Shown here: piece by piece, positions 9,213 through 18,011 of the stretch
Numbering within the stretch: the stretch's first letter is position 1
Layout: every line of letters starts with the position of its first letter
Assembly (NCBI GenBank): GCA_945882315.1
Contig: CAMCWB010000004.1
Location: 1 to 64,000 of the forward strand
Direction of reading: 5' to 3'
DNA length: 64,000 bases
Origin: Bauldia litoralis
GTDB taxonomy: Bacteria > Pseudomonadota > Alphaproteobacteria > Rhizobiales > Kaistiaceae
The notes under the pieces: generated by a model
Told to the model about the DNA's origin: nothing
Databases searched by the model: none
Seen by the model: the letters and a program-made list of their open reading frames with translations, nothing else
Program-made: the position numbers and the translations under genes

Positions 9213-10010
9213 CTCGTGCATCGCCAATACGGCAACGTCACGCCGACGCCGGCGGGCGAACGTCTCTATCAGCGTTGCGTGGCCATCGTCCGCGGCATCG
9301 CCCATGCAGAAGATGAGGTGCGCGGCTACAGCCGGGCGCTCGAAGGCCAGGTGACGGTCGGCCTCATGCCAATCCTGACCCGCAGCCTGCTCGGGCCAAC
9401 GCTGCGGCGGATGCGCGTCGAATATCCGAATGTCGCCGTCACGATCCGCGAGGCCGTCAGCAGCCAGCTTCTCGAACTGGTCGGATCCCAGGCAGTGGAT
9501 TTTGCCATCGTGCCGGATGTCGACCCACCCGACGCGCTCAGCATTTCCTATCTCGGTCGAGCCCGGGAGATGCTGGTTACCGGCGAGCGCAACAGTCCGC
9601 TCCACGGCAAGCCGATCGACCTGCGAAGCGTGAAGCCGCTACGGCTGATCACGCCCGCGCACGGCAATATCCGGTCCGTCCGGCTGGCGCGCTACCTGGC
9701 CTCCATCGGGGTCGAAGCCGACGAGATGCTCGAACTCGATCCATTGTTCACTGCGCTCGAATATGTCTCGAACAGCGATTACGGAACAATCCTGCCGAAC
9801 ATCATGATGCTGCCGGAAATCGCCGAGGCCAATCTCTGCGTGCGGCCGATCAGTTCGCCGCCATTCTATCTGTCGCTTGCCGTGATAAAGCCCCGGCGCG
9901 CGACGATCGGAACACTCGGTGAGGTATTCCTAGATCTTTTCACGCGCGAACTGCGGCGCTACGCGATCGTCAGCCGGAAGTCGGACGTGAACCGGATTCT
10001 TGTCGGTTAG
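9213..10010 (+). pseudogene. LysR-family transcriptional regulator lacking its DNA-binding domain
   Basis: The sequence begins at the end of a LysR helix-turn-helix region (VTPTPAGERLYQRCVAIV) and continues through the linker and the complete periplasmic-binding-like effector domain to a stop at 10010. The winged helix-turn-helix of about 55 residues that should precede it is absent. The frame stays open upstream to 8868, but that part is antisense to the amidohydrolase remnant and is not LysR sequence. A deletion appears to have removed the 5' ends of two divergent genes. Any product would be an effector domain without DNA binding. Confidence 0.75.
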
Positions 10011-10049
10011 AGCAGGCGGGGTTGGGCGGAACGCTCGGCGCACCCCGCG

Positions 10050-10676
10050 CTATTGCGCCCTGCCCGCCTTCACCGGCCTCAGGACGGCCATGAGCGCGCC
10101 GTAAGGGGCCAGCATCAGGAACCCCAAGAGCAGCTTCACGACGTAATCGCCAAGCGCGAGCGAGACCCAGAGCGGCGCCTCGCCTCCGAGAAAGGAGACC
10201 GGAACGGCGAGCGAGCCGTCGGGATAAGCGAAGACAGTGTCGAGAAAAACGAAACTGGCGGCGAAGGCCAGCGCGAAGAAGATGACCGTGTCGATCATGG
10301 AGCTGACGAGGGTGGAGAAGAGTGGAGGCCGCCACCAAGCCTGATGGCGCAGCCTGTCGAAGATCGTCACGTCGAGAAGCTGCGCGACGAGGAACGCCGT
10401 GCCCGATGCGATGGCGATGCGTGGTGTGGCGAGCCAGATCGAAAGGATGACCGCGATCGCGAAGCCGGCCACGACGACTTTGCGCGCGCCGGCCGCCCCA
10501 AGGCGCCGGTTGGTCAGGTCGGTGACGAGAAACGAAACGGGGTAGCTGAAGGCGCCCCAGGTCAACACCTGGCCGAGGCCAAGATAGTTGAAGGGGAATT
10601 GGACGAGGAAATTCGAAGCCGCGACGATCGCGACCATTGCGGCCACGAACGGCCAGAGTGGTGGGACTTTGATCAT
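10050..10676 (-). CDS. yhhQ: Queuosine precursor transporter (YhhQ/VUT family)
   Basis: This 208-residue inner-membrane protein has about six hydrophobic segments and the family motifs SYPVSFLVTDLTNRRLG (residues about 43-60) and AQLLDVTIFDRLR with SSMIDTVIFF. YhhQ proteins import 7-deazaguanine precursors (preQ0/preQ1) for queuosine tRNA modification. ATG 10676 is the start that keeps the family's N-terminus; the longer open frame overlaps the ratA-like gene. queF, which reduces preQ0 to preQ1, is also in this window at 24.8 kb. The gene lies downstream of lipA and the ratA-like gene and converges with the LysR remnant. Confidence 0.9.
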   Translation of the reverse strand: MIKVPPLWPFVAAMVAIVAASNFLVQFPFNYLGLGQVLTWGAFSYPVSFLVTDLTNRRLGAAGARKVVVAGFAIAVILSIWLATPRIAIASGTAFLVAQLLDVTIFDRLRHQAWWRPPLFSTLVSSMIDTVIFFALAFAASFVFLDTVFAYPDGSLAVPVSFLGGEAPLWVSLALGDYVVKLLLGFLMLAPYGALMAVLRPVKAGRAQ

Positions 10677-10728
10677 TTTTTTATCCTGGGGTGATGGAAC
10701 CAGTTGGGAAGTCTGGGACGGCGGGCCT

Positions 10729-11205
10729 TCAAACCTTCGCCGCGACTGCGGCAGATGGATTCCGGTAGATCTCGTCGGCGCGGACCTCGAAGGCTTCGGC
10801 GAATTTGCGGAAGGCACGGTCGAAGACGGCGCCCATCAGCATGCCGAGCGTGCGCGACTTGAATTCGTAGTCGATCGAGAAGCCGACGACGGATTCCGTC
10901 GCCGACACCGGCTGGAAGGCCCAGCGATTGTCGAGATGGCGGAAGGGGCCATCGAGATAGGCAGCGGCGATCTTTAGCGCCGGATGGTCGAGGATGACGC
11001 GGCTCGTGAAGGTCTCGCGGACCGGGCCGTAGGCAATGGTCATGTCCGCCACGAGAATGTCCTTGCCTTCATCGCGCGCCCGGCCATGCACGACCAGGCG
11101 TTCGCATAACGGAACGAACAGCGGATAGGATTCGATCTCGGCGACGAGGTCGAACATCTGTTCCGCCGAATGACGGACGCGGCGCTCGGTCAAGAATTTG
11201 GGCAT
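10729..11205 (-). CDS. RatA/COQ10-like START-domain (SRPBCC) protein
   Basis: This 158-residue protein begins MPKFLTERRVRHSAEQMFDLV and shows the YPLFVPLCERLVV and IDYEFKSRTLGMLMG blocks typical of the COQ10/RatA family. In mitochondria COQ10 binds ubiquinone and supports respiration. Some enterobacterial homologues were named RatA toxins, but in alphaproteobacteria a coenzyme Q role is more likely, and no RatB-like partner is adjacent. It starts 13 bases after lipA, an association seen in many Hyphomicrobiales, and is probably co-transcribed with it. Confidence 0.88.
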   Translation of the reverse strand: MPKFLTERRVRHSAEQMFDLVAEIESYPLFVPLCERLVVHGRARDEGKDILVADMTIAYGPVRETFTSRVILDHPALKIAAAYLDGPFRHLDNRWAFQPVSATESVVGFSIDYEFKSRTLGMLMGAVFDRAFRKFAEAFEVRADEIYRNPSAAVAAKV

Positions 11206-11218
11206 CGCGGAATTCGGC

Positions 11219-12178
11219 TCAGCTTCTTTGCCGCGCCGCGCGGGCGGCGCGGAGCCGGGCGAAATCCTCGCCGGCGTGATGCGACGAGCGGGTCAGCGGG
11301 CTCGCCGAGACCATCAGGAATCCCTTGGCATAGGCGATCGTCTCATAGGCCTTGAACTCTTCCGGCGTGACGTAGCGCATCACCGGATGATGCTTGCGCG
11401 TCGGCTGGAGATACTGGCCGATGGTGAGGAAGTCGACATCGGCAGAACGGAGGTCGTCCATGAGCTGGAGGACTTCGTTCCGCTCCTCGCCGAGGCCGAC
11501 CATGATGCCCGACTTGGTGAACATGGCCGGGTCGCGCTCCTTCACTTCCTGCAGCAGACGCAGCGAATGGAAGTAGCGGGCGCCCGGCCGCACCGTCAGG
11601 TATTTGGACGGCACGGTTTCGAGATTGTGGTTGAAGACGTCGGGCCGCGCCGTGACGACTTTCTGGAGCGCGCCGGGCTTGCGCAGGAAATCCGGCGTCA
11701 GCACTTCGATCGTCGCCGGGCTCTTGCGGCGGATGGCGGAGATCACCTCGGCAAAATGCCTGGCGCCGCCATCATCGAGATCGTCGCGATCGACCGAGGT
11801 GATGACGACATGCATCAGGCCGAGCTTGGCGACCGCGTCGGCGACCTTCTCCGGCTCGCTGGCATCGAGCGGCCCCGGCAGGCCGGTGCGCACATTGCAG
11901 AAGGCGCAGGCGCGGGTACAGGTATCGCCCATGATCATGAAGGTGGCGTGCTTCTTCGACCAGCACTCGCCGATATTCGGGCAGCCGGCCTCCTCGCAGA
12001 CCGTGACGAGGCCATGTTCGCGGACGATCGCCGTCGTCTCGCGATAGACCGGCGAGCCGGACGCCCTCACCCGGATCCAGTCCGGCTTCCGCAACAGCTC
12101 GCTATCCGGGCGTTTCTGCTTCTCCGGATGGCGCGGCCGGGCGCTGCGGTCGGTGAGCGTGTCGAGGATGGTCGTCAT
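11219..12178 (-). CDS. lipA: Lipoyl synthase (radical SAM)
   Basis: LipA inserts two sulfur atoms into protein-bound octanoyl groups to form lipoate. The 319-residue sequence has both iron-sulfur motifs: the auxiliary cluster [12 protein letters not shown] near residue 60 and the radical SAM motif [10 protein letters not shown] near residue 89. A C-terminal RSSHHA supplies the conserved serine. Its substrates in this window are the lipoyl domains of PdhB and PdhC, and lpdA re-oxidises them. It precedes the ratA-like gene by 13 bases. Confidence 0.97.
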   Translation of the reverse strand: MTTILDTLTDRSARPRHPEKQKRPDSELLRKPDWIRVRASGSPVYRETTAIVREHGLVTVCEEAGCPNIGECWSKKHATFMIMGDTCTRACAFCNVRTGLPGPLDASEPEKVADAVAKLGLMHVVITSVDRDDLDDGGARHFAEVISAIRRKSPATIEVLTPDFLRKPGALQKVVTARPDVFNHNLETVPSKYLTVRPGARYFHSLRLLQEVKERDPAMFTKSGIMVGLGEERNEVLQLMDDLRSADVDFLTIGQYLQPTRKHHPVMRYVTPEEFKAYETIAYAKGFLMVSASPLTRSSHHAGEDFARLRAARAARQRS

Positions 12179-12360
12179 GTCACTGGCTTTGCCGATAGGC
12201 CCTTCGCCGTCAAGCGGACATCGAATTCGTCAATGGTACCAGAGACTTGTTGCATAAGCCTGAAGAACCGGCCAATACGCGAGTCCCCTTTGTTTTCAAT
12301 GATATAGGCACCCGCCCCGAAAGCACAGAATCGAGCCGCGCAGGTCTGCCATGCGGGATG

Positions 12361-12390
12361 GGCGGGCCGGGCCCGGAGGGCCGGCCCGCC
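12361..12390 (-). terminator. GC-rich hairpin after the tctC-type gene
   Basis: Ten-base perfect arms (12361-12370 and 12381-12390) start 7 bases beyond the stop of the tctC-type gene. No T-run follows on the minus strand, so termination is likely but not assured. Confidence 0.5.
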
Positions 12391-12396
12391 GCTCCG

Positions 12397-13377
12397 CTAT
12401 TTTTTGTTCTTGAGGTTCAGCTTCTCGGAAAGCTTGGCAAGCGTTTCGACCTCGGAAGCGATGAAGGCACCGAAGTCCGCGGGAGCGCTGCCGACCACGG
12501 TCGAGCCGATGTCGGCCAGCTTTTTCTGCGTGGCCGGCGAACGAGCGGCCTCGACCACCGTGGCGCGGATCTTCTCTATGATCTCAGGCGGCGTGCCGGC
12601 CGGCACGACGATGCCGTTCCAGAGATTGAAGGCATAGTCGGGATAGCCCGACTCCGCGACTGTCGGGACGTCGGGAAGAAGTGAGAGGCGCTCCTTCGAG
12701 GTCACGGCGAGCGGGCGCAGCTTGCCGTCCTGGATGAAGGGCAGCGCCACGGCCAGCGGCGAGAAATAGACCTGCGTCTCGCCGGATACCACGGCGCGCA
12801 GCGATTCACCGCCGCCCTCATAGGGTATTTCGGTCATTGCTATGCCGGCCTGGTCCTTGAATATCTCCGCAGCGAGGAAGGTGACGCTGCCCGTTCCGGC
12901 AGATGCATAGTTCAGCGCATCCGGTTTCTCCTTCGCCAGCGCCACTAGCTCCGCGAGCGTCTTCGCCTCGAGCGAGGGATGGACGACGACGACATGCGGA
13001 GCAGAGTTGGTCTGCGTGACCGGAGCAAGGTCCTTCAGGAGGTCGTAGGGCAGATCATCGTTGAGGCTGACGTTGGCCGCCTGAGCGTTTCCGATGAGCG
13101 CCCAAGTGTAGCCGTCCGGCCTCGCTTTGGCGACGAGGTCCGTGCCCACCGTGCCGGCGGCACCCGTCCGGTTCTCGACGACAATCGACTGTCCGAAGAT
13201 CGGCGACGCGGCGTCGGCGACGACGCGGGCGATCGTGTCCGAGCCGCCGCCGGCCGAGCTCGGCACGATGAGCGTCACGGTCTGATCGGGATAGTTCTGG
13301 GCAAAGCCGGGCGCGGCTCCAGCGCAAAGCAAGGCGAAGCCGGCCAGCCCGGCTGTGCGCGATCCAAGTCGTCTCAT
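12397..13377 (-). CDS. Tripartite tricarboxylate transporter substrate-binding protein (TctC/Bug family)
   Basis: This 326-residue protein has a signal peptide (about residues 1-26, ending GFAQ). It shows the Bug-family motifs YPDQTVTLIVPSSAGGGSDT and VVENRTGAAG, and the ligand-loop region NYASAGTGS. Bug proteins are periplasmic receptors for carboxylates. ATG 13377 is supported by GGAGG seven bases upstream. No tctB/tctA genes are adjacent; the only TctBA pair in the window (0.5-2.4 kb) has an interrupted tctA. It may therefore be an orphan receptor or act with a permease elsewhere. It separates lipA from the rest of the pdh-lpd gene run. Confidence 0.9.
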   Translation of the reverse strand: MRRLGSRTAGLAGFALLCAGAAPGFAQNYPDQTVTLIVPSSAGGGSDTIARVVADAASPIFGQSIVVENRTGAAGTVGTDLVAKARPDGYTWALIGNAQAANVSLNDDLPYDLLKDLAPVTQTNSAPHVVVVHPSLEAKTLAELVALAKEKPDALNYASAGTGSVTFLAAEIFKDQAGIAMTEIPYEGGGESLRAVVSGETQVYFSPLAVALPFIQDGKLRPLAVTSKERLSLLPDVPTVAESGYPDYAFNLWNGIVVPAGTPPEIIEKIRATVVEAARSPATQKKLADIGSTVVGSAPADFGAFIASEVETLAKLSEKLNLKNKK

Positions 13378-13487
13378 CAGCAATTCCTCCGCGATCGAAA
13401 CAGGGGTAACCGCGGCAGCCGTTCCTCCCGCCACACGCGGCTCGCACAGTGTGCAACCCCACAGGGCGATATGCCAGACTTAATGGA

Positions 13488-13757
13488 TCAATCGGCGCGT
13501 CTTCCACCGCCGCGGATCTTGCGCCAGATGAAGAGGAACAGGATCGCGCCAAGGGTGGCGACGACGAGGTTGGCAACGAAGCCGACGGTCGGCGGGGCGT
13601 CGACGGCGCGGGCGATGATGCCGCCGACGAAGGAGCCGATGAGCCCGACGATCAGGTTCTTGATGAGACCATGATTGGATTCGGTGACGCGCTCGGCGAT
13701 GTAGCCGGCGATCAGACCGATCAGGATCATGCTGAAGAAACCGACGCCGTCATCCAT
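13488..13757 (-). CDS. GlsB/YeaQ/YmgE-family small membrane protein
   Basis: This 89-residue transglycosylase-associated family protein has three hydrophobic helices and the glycine-rich repeats ILIGLIAGYIAE, NLIVGLIGSFVGGIIAR and LGAILFLFIWRKI. Members are stress-induced inner-membrane proteins without a settled function. ATG 13757 is preceded by GGAGG at seven bases, which decides the start against the TTG two codons earlier. A second member of the same family follows at 13847, giving a tandem pair of diverged paralogues. Confidence 0.9.
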   Translation of the reverse strand: MDDGVGFFSMILIGLIAGYIAERVTESNHGLIKNLIVGLIGSFVGGIIARAVDAPPTVGFVANLVVATLGAILFLFIWRKIRGGGRRAD

Positions 13758-13846
13758 GCTCAAACCTCCAGACCCGCGCGATGCGCTCGGACGCGACGGG
13801 AGATAAGTGCTTCCGGGGCGCGATGCAACGCCTCAGGGCGGCGTGC

Positions 13847-14104
13847 TCAGGTGATGATTTCGGCGATTGTCAGGACGACGATCGCACCGAGGAAGGCAAC
13901 GATGACCTGCTCGACGAACGGGTTGCCGATATTGAGCTTGATGTTGAGCTGGCTGGCGAGGACGCCACCGACCACGGAGCCGATCAGGCCGGCGATGATG
14001 TAGCCGATGAGGCCGCCGCCGCTGCCGACCACGATGCTGGCGAGCCAGCCGGCGATCAGGCCGATGACGATCCAGATGACAATCGATTTCGCGTCCATGC
14101 TCAT
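13847..14104 (-). CDS. GlsB/YeaQ/YmgE-family small membrane protein, second copy
   Basis: This 85-residue paralogue of the neighbouring gene at 13488 has the same three-helix glycine-rich pattern: WIVIGLIAGWLASIVVG, GYIIAGLIGSVVGGVLA and VIVAFLGAIVVLTI. ATG 14104 fits an AAGGGG ribosome-binding site; the ATG at 14098 would be too far from it. It is separate from the larger membrane-protein gene upstream by about 45 bases. Function is unknown beyond a general link of the family to envelope stress. Confidence 0.88.
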   Translation of the reverse strand: MSMDAKSIVIWIVIGLIAGWLASIVVGSGGGLIGYIIAGLIGSVVGGVLASQLNIKLNIGNPFVEQVIVAFLGAIVVLTIAEIIT

Positions 14105-14150
14105 GCCCAGCCCCTTTTTGGTCGCGTAGCGATTCGTAGCCTTGGCAATT

Positions 14151-15413
14151 TTAGCGTGCCTCGGCCGCCTCCCCAACCCGCGATACCACACCCGGCGTCA
14201 GGTCGAGGGCGGCGGCCGGGCGGATGATCCGGAAACGCCAGAGCGTTGCCCGCAGGAATGCGCCGAAGCCGAAGAGATAGAGCACGAGCACGATCCAGAG
14301 GCCGGTGACCGGGATGAGCAGGATACCACCGAGGACGATGGCGCCGGCGACCAGGAAGAAAAGCAGGCTGCCGGTACCCAGCCAGACGCTTCGCCGTGCA
14401 GCCACCCAGCCGATCAGGCCTGCGGCTGCCACGGGCAGTGCCAGGACCTTGACGGCCGGAAACAGCAGGAGAAGCGAGAAGCCCAGCGGGAAGCCGATCA
14501 GCGTCGCCATGAGCAGGATGGAGACGGCGAGGATCACCAGCGTCGCGACGATGCCGTAGAGAAGGCTGGGCAGCGGGCGGAAACGGAAATGATCGACGGC
14601 TTCGCTGAAAGTGTTGCGGGCGAAGATCAGGAGGAGGACGCCGCTCAGCACGACGGATAGCGCAAAGATCCCGGCGAGAGCCGGATCGTTGATCGCCGGA
14701 ATTTTTTCCAGCCATCGGGCCGGCGGCTGTTCGCGCAGCACCTCGCCGGCGATCGTCGCGGCGGGATCGATCTGCGGGTCGCGGATCGATCGGACAAGCA
14801 GCGTCCCGCCGAGGACCGCCTGCGGGCCGACGATCAGTCGTTCGGCATGGACGGTGACGGGGCCGTCGAGACGGCCGTTCAGGGTGACGACGGCGCCGGC
14901 AAAATCGGCCGGTCCGGTGACATGGCCTTCGAAGATGAGGCTGGCGCCGGCGGCCTTGAGCACGCCGGCGATATCGCTGAGCGGGCCGATGCGGAGGCTG
15001 GCACCGGCGGCACTCAGCGCCCCGCCGACGGGCAGGTCGACATCGACCGCGGCACCGGCCGCCATGAGGTCGCCGGCGACACGGCCGCGCAGCGTGACGC
15101 GGGCACCGGCCGCGCGCACGGTCCCGCCGGATTGCGCATCGACCGTGACGTCGGCGCCGGCGGCCCAGATATTCCCTTCCACCGCACCGCGGATATCGAC
15201 CATCGCGCCGGCCGCCTTGACGCGGGCTGCGGCGCCATCGACGGAGACGCGGGCGCCGGCGGCGCGGACCTCGTCGCCGGCCGCTTCAACGGCGACGACC
15301 GGACCGACTTCCGAGACATGGCCGCGCGACTGGCTCAGGCCCGGCGAGACGCCGAGCGCGAGGGTGCCGAACGAGAGCGCTGCCGCGGCGAGCCAGCGGA
15401 CCGTCCTAGACAT
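14151..15413 (-). CDS. Polymer-forming (bactofilin-like) beta-roll protein with C-terminal membrane domain
   Basis: This 420-residue protein has a signal peptide (about 1-27). A domain of roughly 190 residues follows, built of short repeats of the form (V/I)xAAGAxVxxxG, as in bactofilin-type right-handed beta-rolls. The C-terminal half has about five hydrophobic helices (from about residue 240). Its start overlaps the end of lpdA by eight bases, so it is translated with it. I know no experimentally defined function. The layout suggests an envelope-anchored scaffold facing the periplasm. The repeat regularity is obvious in the sequence; the assignment to a named family is inference. Confidence 0.7.
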   Translation of the reverse strand: MSRTVRWLAAAALSFGTLALGVSPGLSQSRGHVSEVGPVVAVEAAGDEVRAAGARVSVDGAAARVKAAGAMVDIRGAVEGNIWAAGADVTVDAQSGGTVRAAGARVTLRGRVAGDLMAAGAAVDVDLPVGGALSAAGASLRIGPLSDIAGVLKAAGASLIFEGHVTGPADFAGAVVTLNGRLDGPVTVHAERLIVGPQAVLGGTLLVRSIRDPQIDPAATIAGEVLREQPPARWLEKIPAINDPALAGIFALSVVLSGVLLLIFARNTFSEAVDHFRFRPLPSLLYGIVATLVILAVSILLMATLIGFPLGFSLLLLFPAVKVLALPVAAAGLIGWVAARRSVWLGTGSLLFFLVAGAIVLGGILLIPVTGLWIVLVLYLFGFGAFLRATLWRFRIIRPAAALDLTPGVVSRVGEAAEAR

Positions 15414-16821
15414 GGATCGCCCTCTCATAGGCGTTGAGCACGCTCTCATGCATCGTCTCGGAAATGGTCGGATGCGGGAAGACCGCCTGGATCAGCTCTT
15501 CTTCCGTCGTCTCCAGATTCATGGCGACGACGAATCCCTGGATCAGCTCGGTGACTTCCGGGCCGACGAGATGGGCACCGAGGAGCTGGCCGGTCTTCTT
15601 GTCGAAGATAGTTTTCGCGAGACCCTCCGGCTCGCCGAGCGCGATCGCCTTGCCGTTGGCGAGGAAGGGGAAGCGCCCGACGGCGATGTCGTAGCCGGCT
15701 TCCTGGGCTTTCTTCTCGGTGAGGCCGACCGAAGCGATCTGCGGGGCGCAATAGGTGCAGCCCGGGATCTTCAGCTTGTCCATGGCATGCGGCTTCTTGC
15801 CGGCGATCTGCTCGACGCAGATGACGCCCTCATGCTCGGCCTTGTGGGCGAGCATCGGGGCGCCGGCGACATCGCCGATCGCGTAGATGCCGGGGATATT
15901 GGTGCGCGCATAGCCATCGACGGCGATCGTGCCGCGCTCGAATTTCACGCCGAGCTTCTCGAGGCCGATATCCTCGACATTGCCGACGACGCCGGCGGCC
16001 GAGATCAGGCGATCGGCCTTGATCTCCTGGGTCTTGCCGTCCTTCGCCTCGATCGTGGCGGTGACCGAGTTCTTGTCCTTGGTCACCTTCGACACTTTGG
16101 CATCGGTGATGATCTTGATGCCCTGCTTCTCGAAGCGCTTGCGGGCATGGGCCGCGATCTCCTCGTCCTCAACCGGCAGGATCTGCGGCAGGATCTCGAC
16201 CACCGTCACCTCGACGCCCATCGTCCGGTAGAAAGAGGCGAACTCGATGCCGATGGCGCCCGAGCCGACGACGAGCAGCGATTTCGGAAGCTCGCGCGGG
16301 TTCATCGCCTCGAAATAGGTCCAGATGAGCTTACCGTCCGGCTCCATGCCGGGCAGCGCGCGCGGCCTGGCACCGGTCGCGACGATGATGTGCTTGGCCG
16401 CATAGTCGTCACCGCCGAGCGCGTTCTTCGGCGGGTTGTCGGTGGCCTTCACCGATATCTTGCCGGCCGCAGTGATCGTCGCCTGCCCCCAGATCAGATC
16501 GACCTTGTTCTTCTTGAGAAGGAAGCCGACGCCGTTCGACATCTGGTTGGCGATGCCGCGCGAGCGCTTGACGATCGCCGCAGCGTCGAAGGTCACATCC
16601 TTGGCGGAAAGGCCATAGTCGGATGCGTGGGTGAGCTGGTGGTAGACCTCGGCCGAGCGGAGCAGCGCCTTGGTCGGGATGCAGCCCCAGTTCGGGCAGA
16701 TGCCGCCGAGATAGGATCGCTCGATCACGCCGACCTTGAGGCCGAGCTGTGCGGCCCGGATGGCAGCGACGTAGCCGCCGGGACCGGAGCCGATGATCAG
16801 GATGTCGTAGGCGTCTGCCAT
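15406..16821 (-). CDS. lpdA: Dihydrolipoyl dehydrogenase (E3)
   Basis: E3 re-oxidises dihydrolipoyl groups of the pyruvate dehydrogenase complex with NAD+. The 471-residue flavoprotein shows the FAD motif GSGPGGYVAAIRAAQLG, the redox disulfide CPNWGC in GGICPNWGCIPTK (Cys near 42 and 47), the NAD motif VVGSGAIGIEFASFY, and the C-terminal His-Glu pair in AVFPHPTISE. The variant CPNWGC, rather than the more common CLNVGC, is usual for pdh-linked alphaproteobacterial LpdA. It lies in the pdhABC-lpdA-lipA gene run. Confidence 0.97.
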   Translation of the reverse strand: MADAYDILIIGSGPGGYVAAIRAAQLGLKVGVIERSYLGGICPNWGCIPTKALLRSAEVYHQLTHASDYGLSAKDVTFDAAAIVKRSRGIANQMSNGVGFLLKKNKVDLIWGQATITAAGKISVKATDNPPKNALGGDDYAAKHIIVATGARPRALPGMEPDGKLIWTYFEAMNPRELPKSLLVVGSGAIGIEFASFYRTMGVEVTVVEILPQILPVEDEEIAAHARKRFEKQGIKIITDAKVSKVTKDKNSVTATIEAKDGKTQEIKADRLISAAGVVGNVEDIGLEKLGVKFERGTIAVDGYARTNIPGIYAIGDVAGAPMLAHKAEHEGVICVEQIAGKKPHAMDKLKIPGCTYCAPQIASVGLTEKKAQEAGYDIAVGRFPFLANGKAIALGEPEGLAKTIFDKKTGQLLGAHLVGPEVTELIQGFVVAMNLETTEEELIQAVFPHPTISETMHESVLNAYERAIHV

Positions 16822-16832
16822 TGTTGAATTCC

Positions 16833-17255
16833 CTATCTCAAAACCGACGGTTCGCCTGCGAGACGAACATAGACCTTATGCTGCGCGAGCGCGGCGAGGA
16901 TGATGCCGCCGACCACGAACCAGCCGAGGAGGCGGTTCTCGCCGGGGATGAAACAGGCGGTCGGCCCGCAGGTGAAGGCAATCGCGACGAAGCCGAAGCC
17001 AGCAGCCGAGCCGGCGATCGTCGCCGACGTCCAGTTGATGGAATGGCGCATCGAGAAGCGGATGACGTTCCAGACGATGCCGAGCGTCAGGAGCAGCATC
17101 GGCACCATCGCAAGCAAGGGCGCACCGGCAAAACCGTCGATCGGCGGCCCCAGGCGAACGCTGAGAATCCAGAGCCCGATGACGGCAAACAGGACGGCGA
17201 ACTCGGCCAGCACCGAGAGGAGGAAAGCCCGCGCAACGCCGGTTTGTTCGCTCAT
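16833..17255 (-). CDS. Conserved hypothetical four-helix membrane protein
   Basis: The 140-residue sequence has four hydrophobic segments, near residues 12-32, 45-65, 75-95 and 108-125, with the short motif FTCGPTACFIPGENR before the last helix. I do not recognise the family. It starts 12 bases before lpdA, between the GNAT gene and lpdA, so it is probably co-transcribed with lpdA. The two cysteines near residues 95-100 in CGPTAC could matter functionally, but this is speculation. Confidence 0.7.
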   Translation of the reverse strand: MSEQTGVARAFLLSVLAEFAVLFAVIGLWILSVRLGPPIDGFAGAPLLAMVPMLLLTLGIVWNVIRFSMRHSINWTSATIAGSAAGFGFVAIAFTCGPTACFIPGENRLLGWFVVGGIILAALAQHKVYVRLAGEPSVLR

Positions 17256-17371
17256 CAGCCTCTCCGCTTCGCCGCCAGGGTCATCTCGATCGACCCCCTA
17301 CGACGAGATACGTCTCGTCCCGCAGGATTTCTAGCATGGGAAGGAACCCCGCCATAAGCCGCATCCGCAGA

Positions 17372-17959
17372 TCAGGAATGCGGCTTTGTCAGAAGCACCC
17401 AATCGCCGCCGCGGCTGAAGCCGGGATAGGCGATGAGCGGCCGGCGGGATTGCTCGCGATAGCCGGTCTTGTCGTAAAGGCGAACGGCGGGCTCGTTCTC
17501 GGAGGCGACGATGATCGCCATCCCTTTCGAACCGGCGTCGCGGCCGAGTTTGTCGGCATGGGTAAGGAGCGCCGAGGCGACGCCCTGCCCGCGATATTCA
17601 GGATAGGTGGCGAGCACATTGACGTACCAGTGGCCCGGCGCCTCGGCCTCGAGCAGCGTCAGATCGCGGGCGAACCGGCTCATGGTCTCGAGGTCGGAGA
17701 GATCGACCTGGTCCTCGATGCGGTAGCAGACGAGACTGCCGGCAACGGCGCCGTCGTGCTCGGCGATCCAGGCATTGCGCCAGGCAAAGGCGCCTTCATC
17801 GCGGAGGGCACGATTGCGGCCGACCTCAAACGGCCCCTGCCCGGGCTCGGCGAGCTCCGCCCAGAAATGCGAGGGCAGCCCCTCGCCCGCCATGTCGACG
17901 AAAGCGACGAGGTCGGTGACGTCGCGGCGGGTGGCGGGGCGGATGATGACGTCGGCCAT
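17372..17959 (-). CDS. GNAT-family N-acetyltransferase
   Basis: This 195-residue GNAT fold protein begins IIRPATRRDVTDLVAFVD. It has the acetyl-CoA-binding motif EYRGQGVASALLTHADKLG (about residues 122-140) and the C-terminal AVRLYDKTGYREQSRRP. The substrate is unknown. It sits between pdhC and lpdA on the same strand. An inverted-repeat element lies between it and pdhC. Family assignment is firm; a more specific role cannot be given. Confidence 0.9.
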   Translation of the reverse strand: MADVIIRPATRRDVTDLVAFVDMAGEGLPSHFWAELAEPGQGPFEVGRNRALRDEGAFAWRNAWIAEHDGAVAGSLVCYRIEDQVDLSDLETMSRFARDLTLLEAEAPGHWYVNVLATYPEYRGQGVASALLTHADKLGRDAGSKGMAIIVASENEPAVRLYDKTGYREQSRRPLIAYPGFSRGGDWVLLTKPHS

Positions 17960-18011
17960 TTCCGGCCTAGATCGTGATGCTTTGCGGTTGAACCATCGAC
18001 GCTAACCCGGT

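Noticed and set aside
14611-16827. 738-codon plus-strand open frame over lpdA and its downstream gene
   Set aside because: Antisense shadow of lpdA and the beta-roll gene; no domain signature is visible and codon pattern mirrors the opposite strand.
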